Positions 24,921-35,153 of a stretch of 64,000 nucleotides of DNA are shown here, piece after piece. The position numbers and the translations under genes were made by a program. The DNA is from Exophiala sp. HKRS030 (taxonomy: Eukaryota > Ascomycota > Eurotiomycetes > Chaetothyriales > Herpotrichiellaceae), in the NCBI GenBank assembly GCA_023897205.1, contig JAHWDD010000002.1, forward strand, positions 1-64,000, written 5' to 3'. The notes under the pieces are model-generated. The model saw only the letters and a list, made by a program, of their open reading frames with translations. It did not search any database and had not been told where the DNA came from. The number at the start of each line of letters is the position of its first letter. Position 1 is the stretch's first letter.

Positions 24921-25226
24921 TGTTAACTATATTAACTATTCTAAGTTAAAAATGTTAACTAGTTAACCCGCGTTAGGCTGAGTACACTGCGTAAGGCTGA
25001 GTATAGTAAGACTATTAATTTATAATTAATAGTCTATTCTGTTCTAAAGCCTTCTATATAGGCTCTCCTTAACGTCTATATAAGGAGGTCTTTACCTCCC
25101 TTCATGGGCTTTCACTCCTTAAGCTCTCTAAGTCCTTATTTAGCTATCACTTAGCTAGTCACTCATTAATAAAGGCCTATTACGCTATACCCTTCCCTAT
25201 TACGATATAACCTAGTTCTCTTAATA
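24921..25226 (+). repeat. Solo LTR copy 2 (306 bp) with CTTAG/TTTAG target duplication
   Basis: It has the same length and order as the copy at 22818 (offset 2103 bp) and differs mostly by C/T and G/A transitions. It begins TGTTAACTA and ends TTAATA. Flanks are CTTAG (24916-24920) and TTTAG (25227-25231), a 5-bp target duplication with one C-to-T change. Because each copy has its own duplication, the two are independent solo LTRs and not the ends of one 2.4-kb element. Confidence 0.85.
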
Positions 25227-26410
25227 TTTAGACCTTAATGTTTATTAAGAGTTTAGTGAAGTTAATAGTGTAATTACTATAGAGTTAATTATTAATAAAC
25301 TATATAACTTAAAGAGTAATCTCTTACCTAGTAACTTAGCTTTTAATGTCTTTAGTATATTACGCTTTAACTAAATACTTATTATAATTATATTAATATA
25401 AATTAATTTTAGGTGTAAAACACATTTAATATATAGTGTATAGTAGTACACTAAACTAAGTATATACTTAAAGCTATAGAGTAAGCTTAGTAATAATAAA
25501 TTTAGGTATTTATAGCTAGGGTTAAGGGGTAAATTATAACTCTTTAGCTATTATAGAGCTATACTAACCTTATAATAATGTTAAACCTAAGTTAATAATA
25601 CTTTTAAATATACTAAATAAACTATAAATAAAAAAATAATGAAATTTAATAGACTAATAATAATGTAACTAAATGCAGTACTAAAGAGTAATGTGAGAAG
25701 AGATAGAGGATAACTAAGAAAATTTGGCTGTGTATTAAAGATAAATGTATTGAAGATAATGGACCCTAGTCTTAGCACTTATTTATATGTGTATTCACTG
25801 TGAATATATGTCAGAATAATGTTAGGCTCCGCACGTTATCTTAAGAAATAAGATTGAATTTATTTCTCGCAGCTTATTTTAATATTATGATTAAAAAGCG
25901 GAGCTAGTGCTTTTCTATGTGCGGTAAATCCCTATAAATACTTATCTCTTAATTACTGCGCTTTAAAAGAACCTGTGAACTAGGATATGCTCTCTTCAAA
26001 TAGCGCCTACTAAAGGTGCACATCAGCCTCGATTACAGCTGGCTAGCACAAAGGAGCACAATTTCAAGGTATCGTAACTATGAGTACATCTCCGTTGATC
26101 TCTGGTGGCTACCAAAATAGAAGTCCGAAGGAATTCAGCAAACATGTCTCTGTTGCTCAATGCTGAGGATACTAATTTCTACACGCCATCGGCTGCAACG
26201 CTGTTTGGTCGCTGGGCAGCACAGATTGATAAGCTGCACCAGGAACACTCCATGTGGTTCGCATTGGTCCTTCGGAGATCTCGTTCTCGGGATTACTCTG
26301 CCGGCATTCATTCTGCCCCGACTACCCCGCAGAATCGGCAGACCAGTCGTGATAGTGCCGTTACTTCTATCAATATCACTTCTCTCGTTTTATGAATATC
26401 ACTTCCTTCG

Positions 26411-26419
26411 GTATAAATA
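26411..26419 (+). promoter_or_regulatory. TATA-like box
   Basis: TATAAATAG lies about 40 bp upstream of the ATG at 26451, near the start of non-RIP sequence. It is a candidate core promoter element for the following regulator; the close spacing would imply a very short leader. Confidence 0.35.
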
Positions 26420-26450
26420 GTACGAGATAGAACAAGGTCGAGTCTGCGGG

Positions 26451-29191
26451 ATGGCAGGTCCGCAGGAGTTACCAAAGCAGTCTCAAGCGTGCGGCCAGTG
26501 CCGTACACGAAAGGTCAAATGTGTGCTTGCCCCAAATGTTCTGCCGTGTTTCCGTCACGAAGCTTTGAAGCTGACAAGAATCGTAACCGTTGCTAGGCAA
26601 TGGAGGAAGCCCTTGTAATAAATGCCAAGTATACTGATCTAGTCACTAATAAATGAGAGTTCTAACAGTATATTTTAGGTTTCCAGAGCAGAATGTTTTT
26701 ATCCCGTGTCTCGACGAGGGCGACGAAAGCACGACAAACGTCTAGAATCCTTATTGGAGAAGCGCATGACTCGCATAGAAGCCATGATACAGAACCGGGA
26801 CAGATTGTCTCCGTCGTTGGCTGAAAGGCCTCATCCAGGCAGCATCAGCAGCCAAAGCACTCTTCGTGCGCAGATGACGCTGGGGCCGCAGCTCTCAAAC
26901 ATCGGGAATGGTGTACACGCAACAACGGCTACCTGGAACGATACAGAACTATGGATGAACATGGAAACCTCGCTGCTTCAGAGTCCTCCCTCAATGTCAT
27001 CCGCACCAGGACAGCCTGTGCCGTCATATCAGAATCTAACACCTTCGGCGAGGCAAGATGTGGCGAAAACAGCGCAAGATCTCCCGCAGGATTTATCAGA
27101 TGTGCCCAAAGAGGACTGTGACGCTTTGAATATGGATAAGGAGGCCACTATCCTCGCTCCACAGGTGGTAAGCATACATTCCTCGAGATGTTTCTGTGCG
27201 GGCTGACGTCTCTCGAGGTGAACTGGGAACATCACGGTAAGGCACCATGAGATTCGCGCGCACAAGGCTTGCTCTGATTCTGCGGCACAGGTCCGGGTTC
27301 CTGGCTTTCAGTCTGCTCTAGGCCAGGCCTGGATTGGGTCATCCAAAGAACTGGGGTCGCAGATTTCGAAAGTAGCTCCAAAGAACTGGTATCATCGTGG
27401 ACGAAGCGCTTAACATTGGATCGAAACAAGATTACAGGCACCGAACACCGGGAACCTGATCCGGAGACAGCGTGGAGATATTGCAATGGCAAGTGACTTT
27501 CTTCCTGATCCTTTTTGCTTGCAAACGCTGACATGAAGCTGTAAAAGCGTACTTCGAGGACTCATTCGACTCAACTCTCGGCATTGTGTACAGACCTGAG
27601 TTTGAGAGCGCTCTTCGAGCCCACTTTCGTGGAGATCTGGTGTCAGGTGAGGATGCTGCCTGGTTTTCCTTGCGCCAAACCGTGTATGCATCTGGCTGTC
27701 GAATCTACCTTTCCAAGAACACGTCAATGAGTTTCACAGAGATCCAGAATGAAGCATGGAGCTATTTTCAGAGTGCCATGTCTGCCCTCGTCGAGCTGCT
27801 CTTCACACCCACGTGTTTGCTCGCTTTGCGCGCCCTAGTCGCGATGGTAAAGACTTCCGAATCATACGTGCTGGACATCAACTGACCATACATGGCAGAC
27901 CTTTTTTGCTGAAGGGCTCGGCAATCCCGCTCTTGAGTACATGTTCTGTAGCGGCGCAGCGAGGGTGGCTCAGGCAAAAGGACTACATCGTCGACCGGCC
28001 AAAGCCTGGAACCTGGCTGCTCATGATGAACTGCATTGTAGCTGGCTGTTTTGGGCTATATACTGCTGCGAGAAGCTTATTGCCCATCGCTCTGGACGAC
28101 CATCTGTAAGGCACCAACCACTTCCCCTGCCTTGGGAATTTCCATGTGCTAATCTATGCCTTTTCTAGGCCATCGATGACGACGATATCAGCTGTCAGAT
28201 TCCTTCCGAAGCCTGCCCTGGAAGCACAATCGACGTGGAGGTATTCACATACCTTATCCGTCATGCTCAGATATCATCTCAGATCTCCAAGCGCCTCATG
28301 TCGGTGAAGGCCTTTCAACAGCCACCAAACACTGTGCTTGAAGCTGTCGCTCAATTGGCTCAGCAGCTGCAGGAATGGAGGGATTCTCTTCCGGCAGGAT
28401 TGAGACCTGAAGACCGCCTGAGGTCCTTCCAAACGCCTCGTGATGCCCGATATCTCCCTAAAACCCTTCTACACTGCGCGTACTACGGGAGCTTGATGGC
28501 TATACATACTATTTTGGCATCTCCATGGGTATACAGCACCGTTTTTGGGAATGACAGAGGTCTTGTTACCCAAGATCAAGTAGTTTTCAGCTCGAATACG
28601 GTCGCAGAAGCTGCAAGGAACATCATCATTATTGCCAGAATTCTGGAGATTAACGGTGCATCAATCCAGTGGTGCGTATGACCAGTCAATGCTTGATAGC
28701 AGAGCAGAGCGATAACTGTTTCTTGATTAATTAATCTAGGTCAACCTTCTACTACCCCATGATTGGACTTATCAACCTTTTTGTACACATTCTCAAATTC
28801 CCCTCTCTACCCTCTGCGCGATCTGATGTTGCCTTACTCGACGTGGCAGCAGGATATTTTGGACACATGGAATTTGTCACAAGCTCGGAGCTTAACTTTC
28901 CTTTTGCTCGAGATGTTGCCACGATCGCGCGACAGACAGTCAACAAAGCTTCGACAACCGATTTCTCCGTGGGCACGAGTGACGACGCCAGCTTCGGTCT
29001 CGTAAACGATATGTCCATCCCTTTTCAGGTAAGTTCTCGGTTTGTATTACACCCGAAGCTCTCTTGGATTACCCATTGACGATCACAAGGACATCTTTTG
29101 CGCTAGCCAGGACTTCAACCTCGATGATTGGAGTGTATTCTCCTCCGTGTTCTCCGACGAAGCACCGATAAATCGAGAGATCAGTTTCTGA
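26451..29191 (+). CDS. Zn2Cys6-type fungal_trans regulator (multi-exon)
   Basis: The N-terminus MAGPQELPKQSQACGQCRTRKVKC is the first half of a zinc cluster. The second half is imperfect (PCFRH where CxxC is expected), and the last cysteine is only recovered after a likely intron ending near 26660-26700 (AECFYP, then RRGRRKHDKR). The regulatory domain follows well: VNWEHHGPGSWLSVCSRPG, a YFEDSFDSTLGIVYRPEFE segment, WLFWAIYCCEKLIAHRSGRPS, YYPMIGLINLFVHILKFP and a final LDDWSVFSSVFSDE. Introns I can place are 27168-27217, 27237-27290, 27847-27898, 28106-28168, 28672-28739 and 29029-29110. There is also a probable GC-AG intron at 27489-27538. The regulatory domain looks intact, while the DNA-binding part is uncertain and may be damaged. 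It may control the adjacent P450/flavoprotein genes. Confidence 0.7.
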
Positions 29192-29913
29192 GGAAGGGAA
29201 GGATTCACCCTAGCCAACAAAACTCCAAGAGGGTGTTTTGAGATTGCGAATCAGAACCCGAGGCTGCCTTCAGAACGGTTGCACATCACATTCTTACTAG
29301 TAGAACTTCGTTCGGGGTTCGGCGACTTGGCATTACCCCCAGTCAGATTCGGTGCAGAAAGATGCCAGGAAAACCAGAGCTGCTTTTCTGCGATTCAAGA
29401 TTGGCTAAGGCAGTTAGATTGTATCCCCAGAGTCCCCTAGTTGACGACAACCCCGCGAACCTGTCAACATCTATCATAAATGCAGGTCCTCCAATTGAGC
29501 AGGCTTTGTTCCACCATCAATGGTGTGAGAACTTTGTGGAGCCCCTGGAGTATACTATGCCTCCTCGCCTTCAAGGTTATAGTACCGCAATGCGGGGCTC
29601 TCGGACTTGTGGCTTTGAGACTGTCCCTCGTCTCATCTCGCCTCGGCTTGCAAAACATATCACGACATAAGCTTTTTTTGGCTCTGTGATTAACGCAACA
29701 GAATTCGATCAAAATGTCGGCACAGGGCCGGCGATTAAGCATTACCAAGCATTACTGAGAAATTAATTGCGGCGAGTCAATGGTAATGGTTAACGTCGGG
29801 CTACAAAAGTAAATATGGATAGTATGCTACGCGAGACGGTGGCTTCCACTTTATAGAGTATTCATTTCTGTATGCGACATCTAGAATATATGCCTCAGTC
29901 CTTCCTTTGCTAC
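29192..29913. other. Intergenic region, no supported gene
   Basis: About 720 bp between convergent genes (regulator on plus, P450 on minus). A 102-codon frame at 29362-29670 has no recognised motif and overlaps an open minus frame, so it is not called. Confidence 0.5.
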
Positions 29914-31813
29914 CTAGTCTTCATACTTTTGGAAAAATATCTTTGCCTCTTCGTATTCCTTTCGAATGGTTTCCTCATGTTGCCGAGACCTGATCGAAAA
30001 GGAGGCCGAGAACGGATTGGGCCCAAACACAAAGCCATCAGAGTATCCCGTCTCGACATTCGAGTCCAGGGGTGGTGCCGTAGGGTCGGTTCGTATATCA
30101 AAGGCCCAGGCCATCTTGGACATGTTGATCATCTACGAAATCTTAAGTAAGTACTATGAAGTAATGCGGAAAGTGCCAATCTTTGTAGCTAGGGGGCATC
30201 TTAAGAACATGTAACTCTATTGACTCACCAGGGAGTTTTCGGCCAGACGCTGACCAGGACAGACTCGCCGCCCAGCCCCAAAGCTATAAGTAACTCTGCG
30301 GTGGGTTTCGTCGTCGTACGAGTTTGGATTGCTGCCCTTGCTGCCGAATTTGTTGTCAACGAACCGCTCAGGGATAAATTCCTCCGGCCTGTCATACTCG
30401 GATAAGTCTCGGTGGATGGACCAGGTGTTAGCAAACACCACGGTGCCCTTCGGAAGAAAGTAGCCTTCATAGGTGTCGTCTTGAATCAGCATATGAGGGA
30501 CTCCATTAGGTGCTACGGGCCGCCATCGCAGCGTCTGTAAACGCGTGTCAACTCCCTTGTGAAAACTGGTCACACGCGTCGTCTGGTCACTCACCTCCGT
30601 CATGACCGCTTGCATATAGGGAAGATTCCTGATATCCTGGGAGCCAGGTGATTTTGAGGGGCCACAGACTTCGTCGAGTTCCTTCTGTGCTCTCCGCAAC
30701 ACCTCGGGATGTTTGATCATGGCAAGGACGAAAGAGTGGAGAGTTGAGGAGGTTGTATCAGACCCTGCTTCCATCTTACAACCACCGTTAAACTTTGTTA
30801 TGCAGGACGGCAATAAAAACGTACCAGAATGCCTCCAGTGTACAGGACTTGTTCATCGTCAAGCTCACTCTTCTCTTTCCCCTCCAGCAGTTTGTCCATA
30901 AAGCAACAAATCTTGCCCTGCTTTCGTGTCCTCGCCAAGGTCTCGTTGAGCAAATTGGAATAGAGGTTTCGCTGCTCTTGCCGAATGTTTGCCGCCCAGC
31001 GTTTGTAAGCGGCCAAAAACTTAGGAACGTATCTCAGGAATGGGAAGGAGTCCACGGGGGGTGTGGCACCAGGTGCCAGGATTTCCGTGAATTGCTCCTG
31101 CGCATGATAGAGTGCTTGTACCTTGGGTGACTCGTAGCTCGCGCCTCTCTGGCCAAACACAGACGCAAGAATGACCGCGGTAGAATAACGTCGAATATGC
31201 CTGAAACATCTCTCTGGAGTCGTCATCAGTTCAAACAACACTTGTGATGCCTCGGCTTCTTGCACGGGTAAGAGTCCGTCCACGGCAGTAACATTCAACA
31301 TGGCCTGGACTGCCTTCCGCAATGCCCTCCAGCGCTGACCGTAGGGAGCAAAGAGGATATGTGTCTCGTAGGGACAAAGAAGCTCGTTGGCCACATAGCT
31401 ATCAGGCCGACTGGAGTAGATGGCTCCACGTTTATCAAAGAGTCTAAGAAAGGGTCAAGAGATACGCGAATCTAAAGCTCGGTCGAACTTACTCCTTCAC
31501 GCTCTTGTAGCTGTTTAATACAACAACGTTTTGAGGGCCCAATTTAAGGCCTACTATAGGGCCGTACTGCTTACTCCATTCATGAAATCTGGATGGTTAG
31601 ACCAAGTGTCATGTTAGCAGTCGCCGGAATAACCCACTTGATAAATGGCTTTTTGAGAGGAAACTGATGCAGATTACCGATTACTGGTAGTATCGATGGC
31701 CCGGGTGGAAATGCTTGAGGTCGACGACTAGCAGCAGCGTACCGAGCAATTACGATGGTGAGGACTGCGAAGGAGGCCAGGACCAGCTTGCTGGCGAAAG
31801 AAACAGGAATCAT
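29914..31813 (-). CDS. Cytochrome P450 (six exons)
   Basis: Exons 31813-31638, 31588-31493, 31443-30825, 30774-30595, 30534-30229 and 30132-29914 join in frame to 531 aa. The order is an N-terminal membrane anchor (MIPVSFASKLVLASFAVLTI), the proline hinge FPPGPSILPVIGNLHQ, an I-helix EAGSDTTSS, the ExxR motif ETLRWRP and the heme-binding FGAGRRVCPGQ with the axial Cys. An in-frame ATG at 31891 would add 26 residues; the inner start places the anchor first. The hinge and I-helix resemble fungal P450s of the O-methylsterigmatocystin-oxidoreductase-like group. Substrate is unknown. It is transcribed divergently from the flavin monooxygenase at 32217, suggesting shared control. ER-membrane monooxygenase using a separate reductase. 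Confidence 0.9.
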
Positions 31814-31891
31814 GTTGATGAAGGTTGGCTGAAATGGCAGGCTCGCTCTGTCTTCGCATGTCCCGTCGACCGGTTGTCTGAAGGGGTTCAT

Positions 31892-32216
31892 TATATGATG
31901 CCTCTCCAGCTGGCTCTTGACTTGATGAACTTCTATTACAAAACCATACCACTTCCAGTTCCGGCTCCGGCACTCGGTGATAGGTTGCGAACACGTTCCC
32001 CGAGCTTCGGTTTCTTGGCTCTAGGGACTGGCTATAGACGTGATCTACGGGTATGCATTTTATCTCGGCGGCGAAACTCAGCACTTGCACCGAACAGCGA
32101 ATGACATGATATTGAGTAGGTGGGTGGTAGATATGGTGTTGAATCGTCCTGCTGGGATGCTCGATTTTCAGGACACTCCCTGGTTAGCAAGTCATTATTG
32201 GTTTACATGACGCATA
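31892..32216. promoter_or_regulatory. Divergent promoter region, P450 / flavin monooxygenase
   Basis: About 325 bp separate the starts of two oppositely transcribed oxidative genes, so regulatory sites for both should lie here. I see no clear operator or consensus TATA box. Confidence 0.5.
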
Positions 32217-34061
32217 ATGTCTCGAGATCAGGTTTTTCCCGTCATAATTGTTGGGGGAGGAGGATGCGGTCTATCCATGTCGTCGTTCCTTTCTGACTAT
32301 GGAGTCGATCACATTCTGTTTGACTGCAAGGTCGAGGCCTCGGCTCTTCCAAAAGCGCATTACCTCAACCAGAGGACCATGGAGACATTCAGGCTGCACT
32401 ACATGCACAAAGAGATCCAAAAACGAAGTTGTCCGCCTAACCAGATGAGCCAGGTTGCATGGGCTACTTCGCTCGGAGGCAATGGGCATCTGGACAGAAT
32501 CGTGATTCACCAACTTCCTTGTTTTGGTGGCGGTGACGGTGACCTCAAAGCACATGCATACAAAACAGACAGTGCAGCAAGATCTGCAAATCTCCCACTC
32601 TGCAGAATGGAGCCCATCTTGCGGCAAATAGCTGAGGAAAGAAACCCTGGACGTATCTGTTTTGGGCATACAGTCATCGATTTTCACGAGTCTGATGACC
32701 ATGTCAAAGTCACCGTCCAAGATACAGCCGGGAATCTCTCAACTTATCGCACCAAATATCTCATTGGTGCGGACGGTGGACGTACCATTGGGCAGAAGAT
32801 CGGTGTCACGATGCAAGGCGCAACCGGAATTACTGACATGGTTTCTGTTCACTTCGGAGCAGACCTCTCCCAGTACTGGAACGACACTTTTTTCGCCTGC
32901 CATTTCATCAACGGCGAATGTGGAACAATCTTCGAGAGCGGAGCCATAGTTCCCATGGGGCCAACCTGGGGTAGGCAGTCTGAAGAATGGGTCATGCATT
33001 TTGGCTTCGCACTGGAAGACGAAGCCAGGCACCAGGAGGATAGACTGATCTCTCGAATCCGAGATCTCCTCAAGATTCCAGATCTAGAGATCAAAGTCCA
33101 CAGGATCAGTCACTGGATCATCGAAAAGGTTGTTGCTGACAAGTATCATGTTGGCCGCGTGTTCCTGGCAGGCGACGCCGCGCATAGACGCCCTCCAACC
33201 ACGGGACTGGGCCTGAACACGGCGATAGAAGATGCTCTCAATCTATCTTGGAAATTGGCCATGGTCCTCAAGCACAACGTGAACACCAATATCCTCGACA
33301 CTTATGACCAAGAACGACGACCAGTCGGCAAAAGAAATGCGGACTGGGGATTGTTCACCTTCGAGAACTCGGCTGTCATCAACGCAGCTATTGGTTTAGT
33401 TGCAGGGCAGAAGGAGAGGAACAAGTCCAGGTTCGAGGCAGTATTTGAAGACTCTTTGACTGGGCGAAGCATCCAAGCGCAGATAAAGAAAATGATTGAG
33501 TCTCAAAGCATCGAGTTTGGAGCACACGGTATCGAGCTTGGCTTCACGTACGAGGATGGACTCAGGATTTCAGATGGCATCGAAGCTCCCGAAGTAGATC
33601 ACCTTGGGCAGCAATACTTCCCCACGACAAGACCAGCACACCGACTTCCTCATGCATGGCTGGTCTTGGACGACCGAGTAGTCTCCACACACGATCTGGT
33701 AGGATCCAAGGGGTCGTTCTTGCTTCTGACCGATGATAGTGAGCTTGAATGGGCCGCAGCTGCAGAACGACTCGGTTTTCAGTACAAGATCCCTATCCAG
33801 ACAGCCCGAATTGGTGATTATTTGAGGGATTTAACGGATCAGTGGCAGAGGGTCAAGGAACTCGAGGATGGGGGTGCAATTTTGGTCCGGCCGGATAATT
33901 TTATTGCTTGGCGATCGCTGGGACCTTCAAAAGCAAATGGTCAAGAGCTTGAGGTCGCCTTTGCTGAGTTGTTGGGACTTCCGCCTCCGGTTATTGAAAC
34001 GTCGATGCCGTTATCAGGGGATTTACCCAGGGGAAAACTCGTACGTGGAAGAGATGGTTAG
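32217..34061 (+). CDS. FAD-dependent aromatic hydroxylase (phenol 2-monooxygenase family)
   Basis: A single 614-residue exon of the FAD_binding_3 family (phenol hydroxylase, dichlorophenol monooxygenase). The dinucleotide-binding motif IIVGGGGCG is at residues 10-18. The DG motif (YLIGADGGRT) lies near residue 184 and the GD motif (GRVFLAGDAAHRRPPTTGLG) near 317. The C-terminal region is the thioredoxin-like extension usual for this family. These enzymes insert one oxygen atom ortho to a phenolic hydroxyl using NAD(P)H and O2, giving catechols. Start chosen at MSRDQVFP, close before the FAD motif. It is divergent from the P450 at 29914-31813 and upstream of the P450 at 35154. It is a plausible entry step for ring cleavage; the substrate cannot be read from sequence. 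Confidence 0.9.
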   Translation: MSRDQVFPVIIVGGGGCGLSMSSFLSDYGVDHILFDCKVEASALPKAHYLNQRTMETFRLHYMHKEIQKRSCPPNQMSQVAWATSLGGNGHLDRIVIHQLPCFGGGDGDLKAHAYKTDSAARSANLPLCRMEPILRQIAEERNPGRICFGHTVIDFHESDDHVKVTVQDTAGNLSTYRTKYLIGADGGRTIGQKIGVTMQGATGITDMVSVHFGADLSQYWNDTFFACHFINGECGTIFESGAIVPMGPTWGRQSEEWVMHFGFALEDEARHQEDRLISRIRDLLKIPDLEIKVHRISHWIIEKVVADKYHVGRVFLAGDAAHRRPPTTGLGLNTAIEDALNLSWKLAMVLKHNVNTNILDTYDQERRPVGKRNADWGLFTFENSAVINAAIGLVAGQKERNKSRFEAVFEDSLTGRSIQAQIKKMIESQSIEFGAHGIELGFTYEDGLRISDGIEAPEVDHLGQQYFPTTRPAHRLPHAWLVLDDRVVSTHDLVGSKGSFLLLTDDSELEWAAAAERLGFQYKIPIQTARIGDYLRDLTDQWQRVKELEDGGAILVRPDNFIAWRSLGPSKANGQELEVAFAELLGLPPPVIETSMPLSGDLPRGKLVRGRDG

Positions 34062-35000
34062 CACACAGCTAGGACACTAGTCAGAAATAGCTTGGAGCAC
34101 CTTTTGGACACTTTAAGAACAAAAAAATGAAGACAGTGATAAATGTGAAAGAGATCAGTTCCTCGAGGCATCCTAACACAGACTATAGTTGCTCAGCACT
34201 TATCTCAAAAACCTGTTCGATGATTACATTGCAGAATATTCATCTCCCATTGATTTCGAACCACGACGGTATTTAGCACGTCAGTACCACAAGCGGCGTC
34301 ACCAGTCACACTTTGAATGGCGCAGAGCAATTGACAGTCAAGTCATCTAAGGTCTTGCCCATGTTCTCCTTCGAACATCAAATTATGAGCTCATAATCTA
34401 GTTCTGGTAGACATTACCAGGCGTCGAGGTATCTTTCATGGACAATCAGCCGGCGTTTCTTCGCTACGACGCCGAGTGCCATCGCATCGCCATGATCAAG
34501 GTCTCTGCAAGCTGTCAAAAGAGTAGAATGAGAATTCAGTTCGGCATCGGCTTCTTGGCAGTGAAGGCCTCACTACTTGGTGGGGTGTACGGTGTGCTAA
34601 GTGCCTGTCTGGAGTATCCGAGGTACAGTCCGGGGCGGAAAGCTGGCAGGTGTAACTGCACAAGCCAGCTGCCCACTTCTTGATTGTCCTTGTTCGCTTC
34701 TTACAGCATGCGTACGCGTACGAAAAAACATCCTTCCCAAACTAAACAATCAAGCCAAGAGCCCGGTAGCCAAACATATTCTCACCCGGGACTTCCAAGA
34801 CACAAGTACAACGATGAATCATTGCTCAAGCGGGCCGACAGGTCAATGTCCAAGTTCTGCACCCACTCGAGAAGCTTGTTGACATGGCAGATCTTTGCCG
34901 ATGATTGTAAAGAGCAGGGGAAATTAACACCTTTTCTCACGCCTTCACGGCCCCCTATTCACCGGGCACCGAATCCCGACTCCAGAGCGGAATGAGCGCG
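34062..35000. other. Intergenic region, no supported gene
   Basis: About 0.95 kb upstream of the second P450 promoter. Frames of 80-100 codons (34438-34995) overlap in different frames without a recognised motif. Confidence 0.5.
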
Positions 35001-35008
35001 TATAAAAT
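35001..35008 (+). promoter_or_regulatory. TATA box upstream of P450
   Basis: TATAAAAT lies about 150 bp upstream of the preferred ATG (35154) and about 80 bp upstream of an alternative in-frame ATG (35079). Confidence 0.4.
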
Positions 35009-35153
35009 GTCTTGCCCCATGTGAAAGAGTACCGATGCGACTTGACCTGACTTTTATATCTGTAGACCCTATCAGCTCATGGAAAAATTGAAATCTGTGG
35101 TCAGCTTCCCCATATCCCCATCATTGAAGGGCGATGTGTACCACTGCTCCGCA

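Larger units (their letters stand above)
20400..26000. repeat. AT-rich RIP-type island
   Basis: About 5.6 kb dominated by A and T with very frequent TA dinucleotides, stops in every frame and no supported gene. Short less AT-rich patches remain (for example 23880-24260). The two LTR copies inside it differ mainly by C/T and G/A transitions, as expected for RIP. Such islands usually correspond to heterochromatin in Pezizomycotina; that is family knowledge, not seen here. Confidence 0.75.

Noticed and set aside
22818..25226. A single 2.4-kb LTR retrotransposon bounded by the two 306-bp repeats
   Set aside because: Each repeat has its own flanking 5-bp duplication and no internal protein domain is readable between them, so they are independent solo LTRs.
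25587..25778. Small hydrophobic 63-codon minus-strand protein
   Set aside because: It lies in the AT-rich island; Leu/Ile/Phe-rich translation is what AT-rich DNA gives by chance, and there is no family match.
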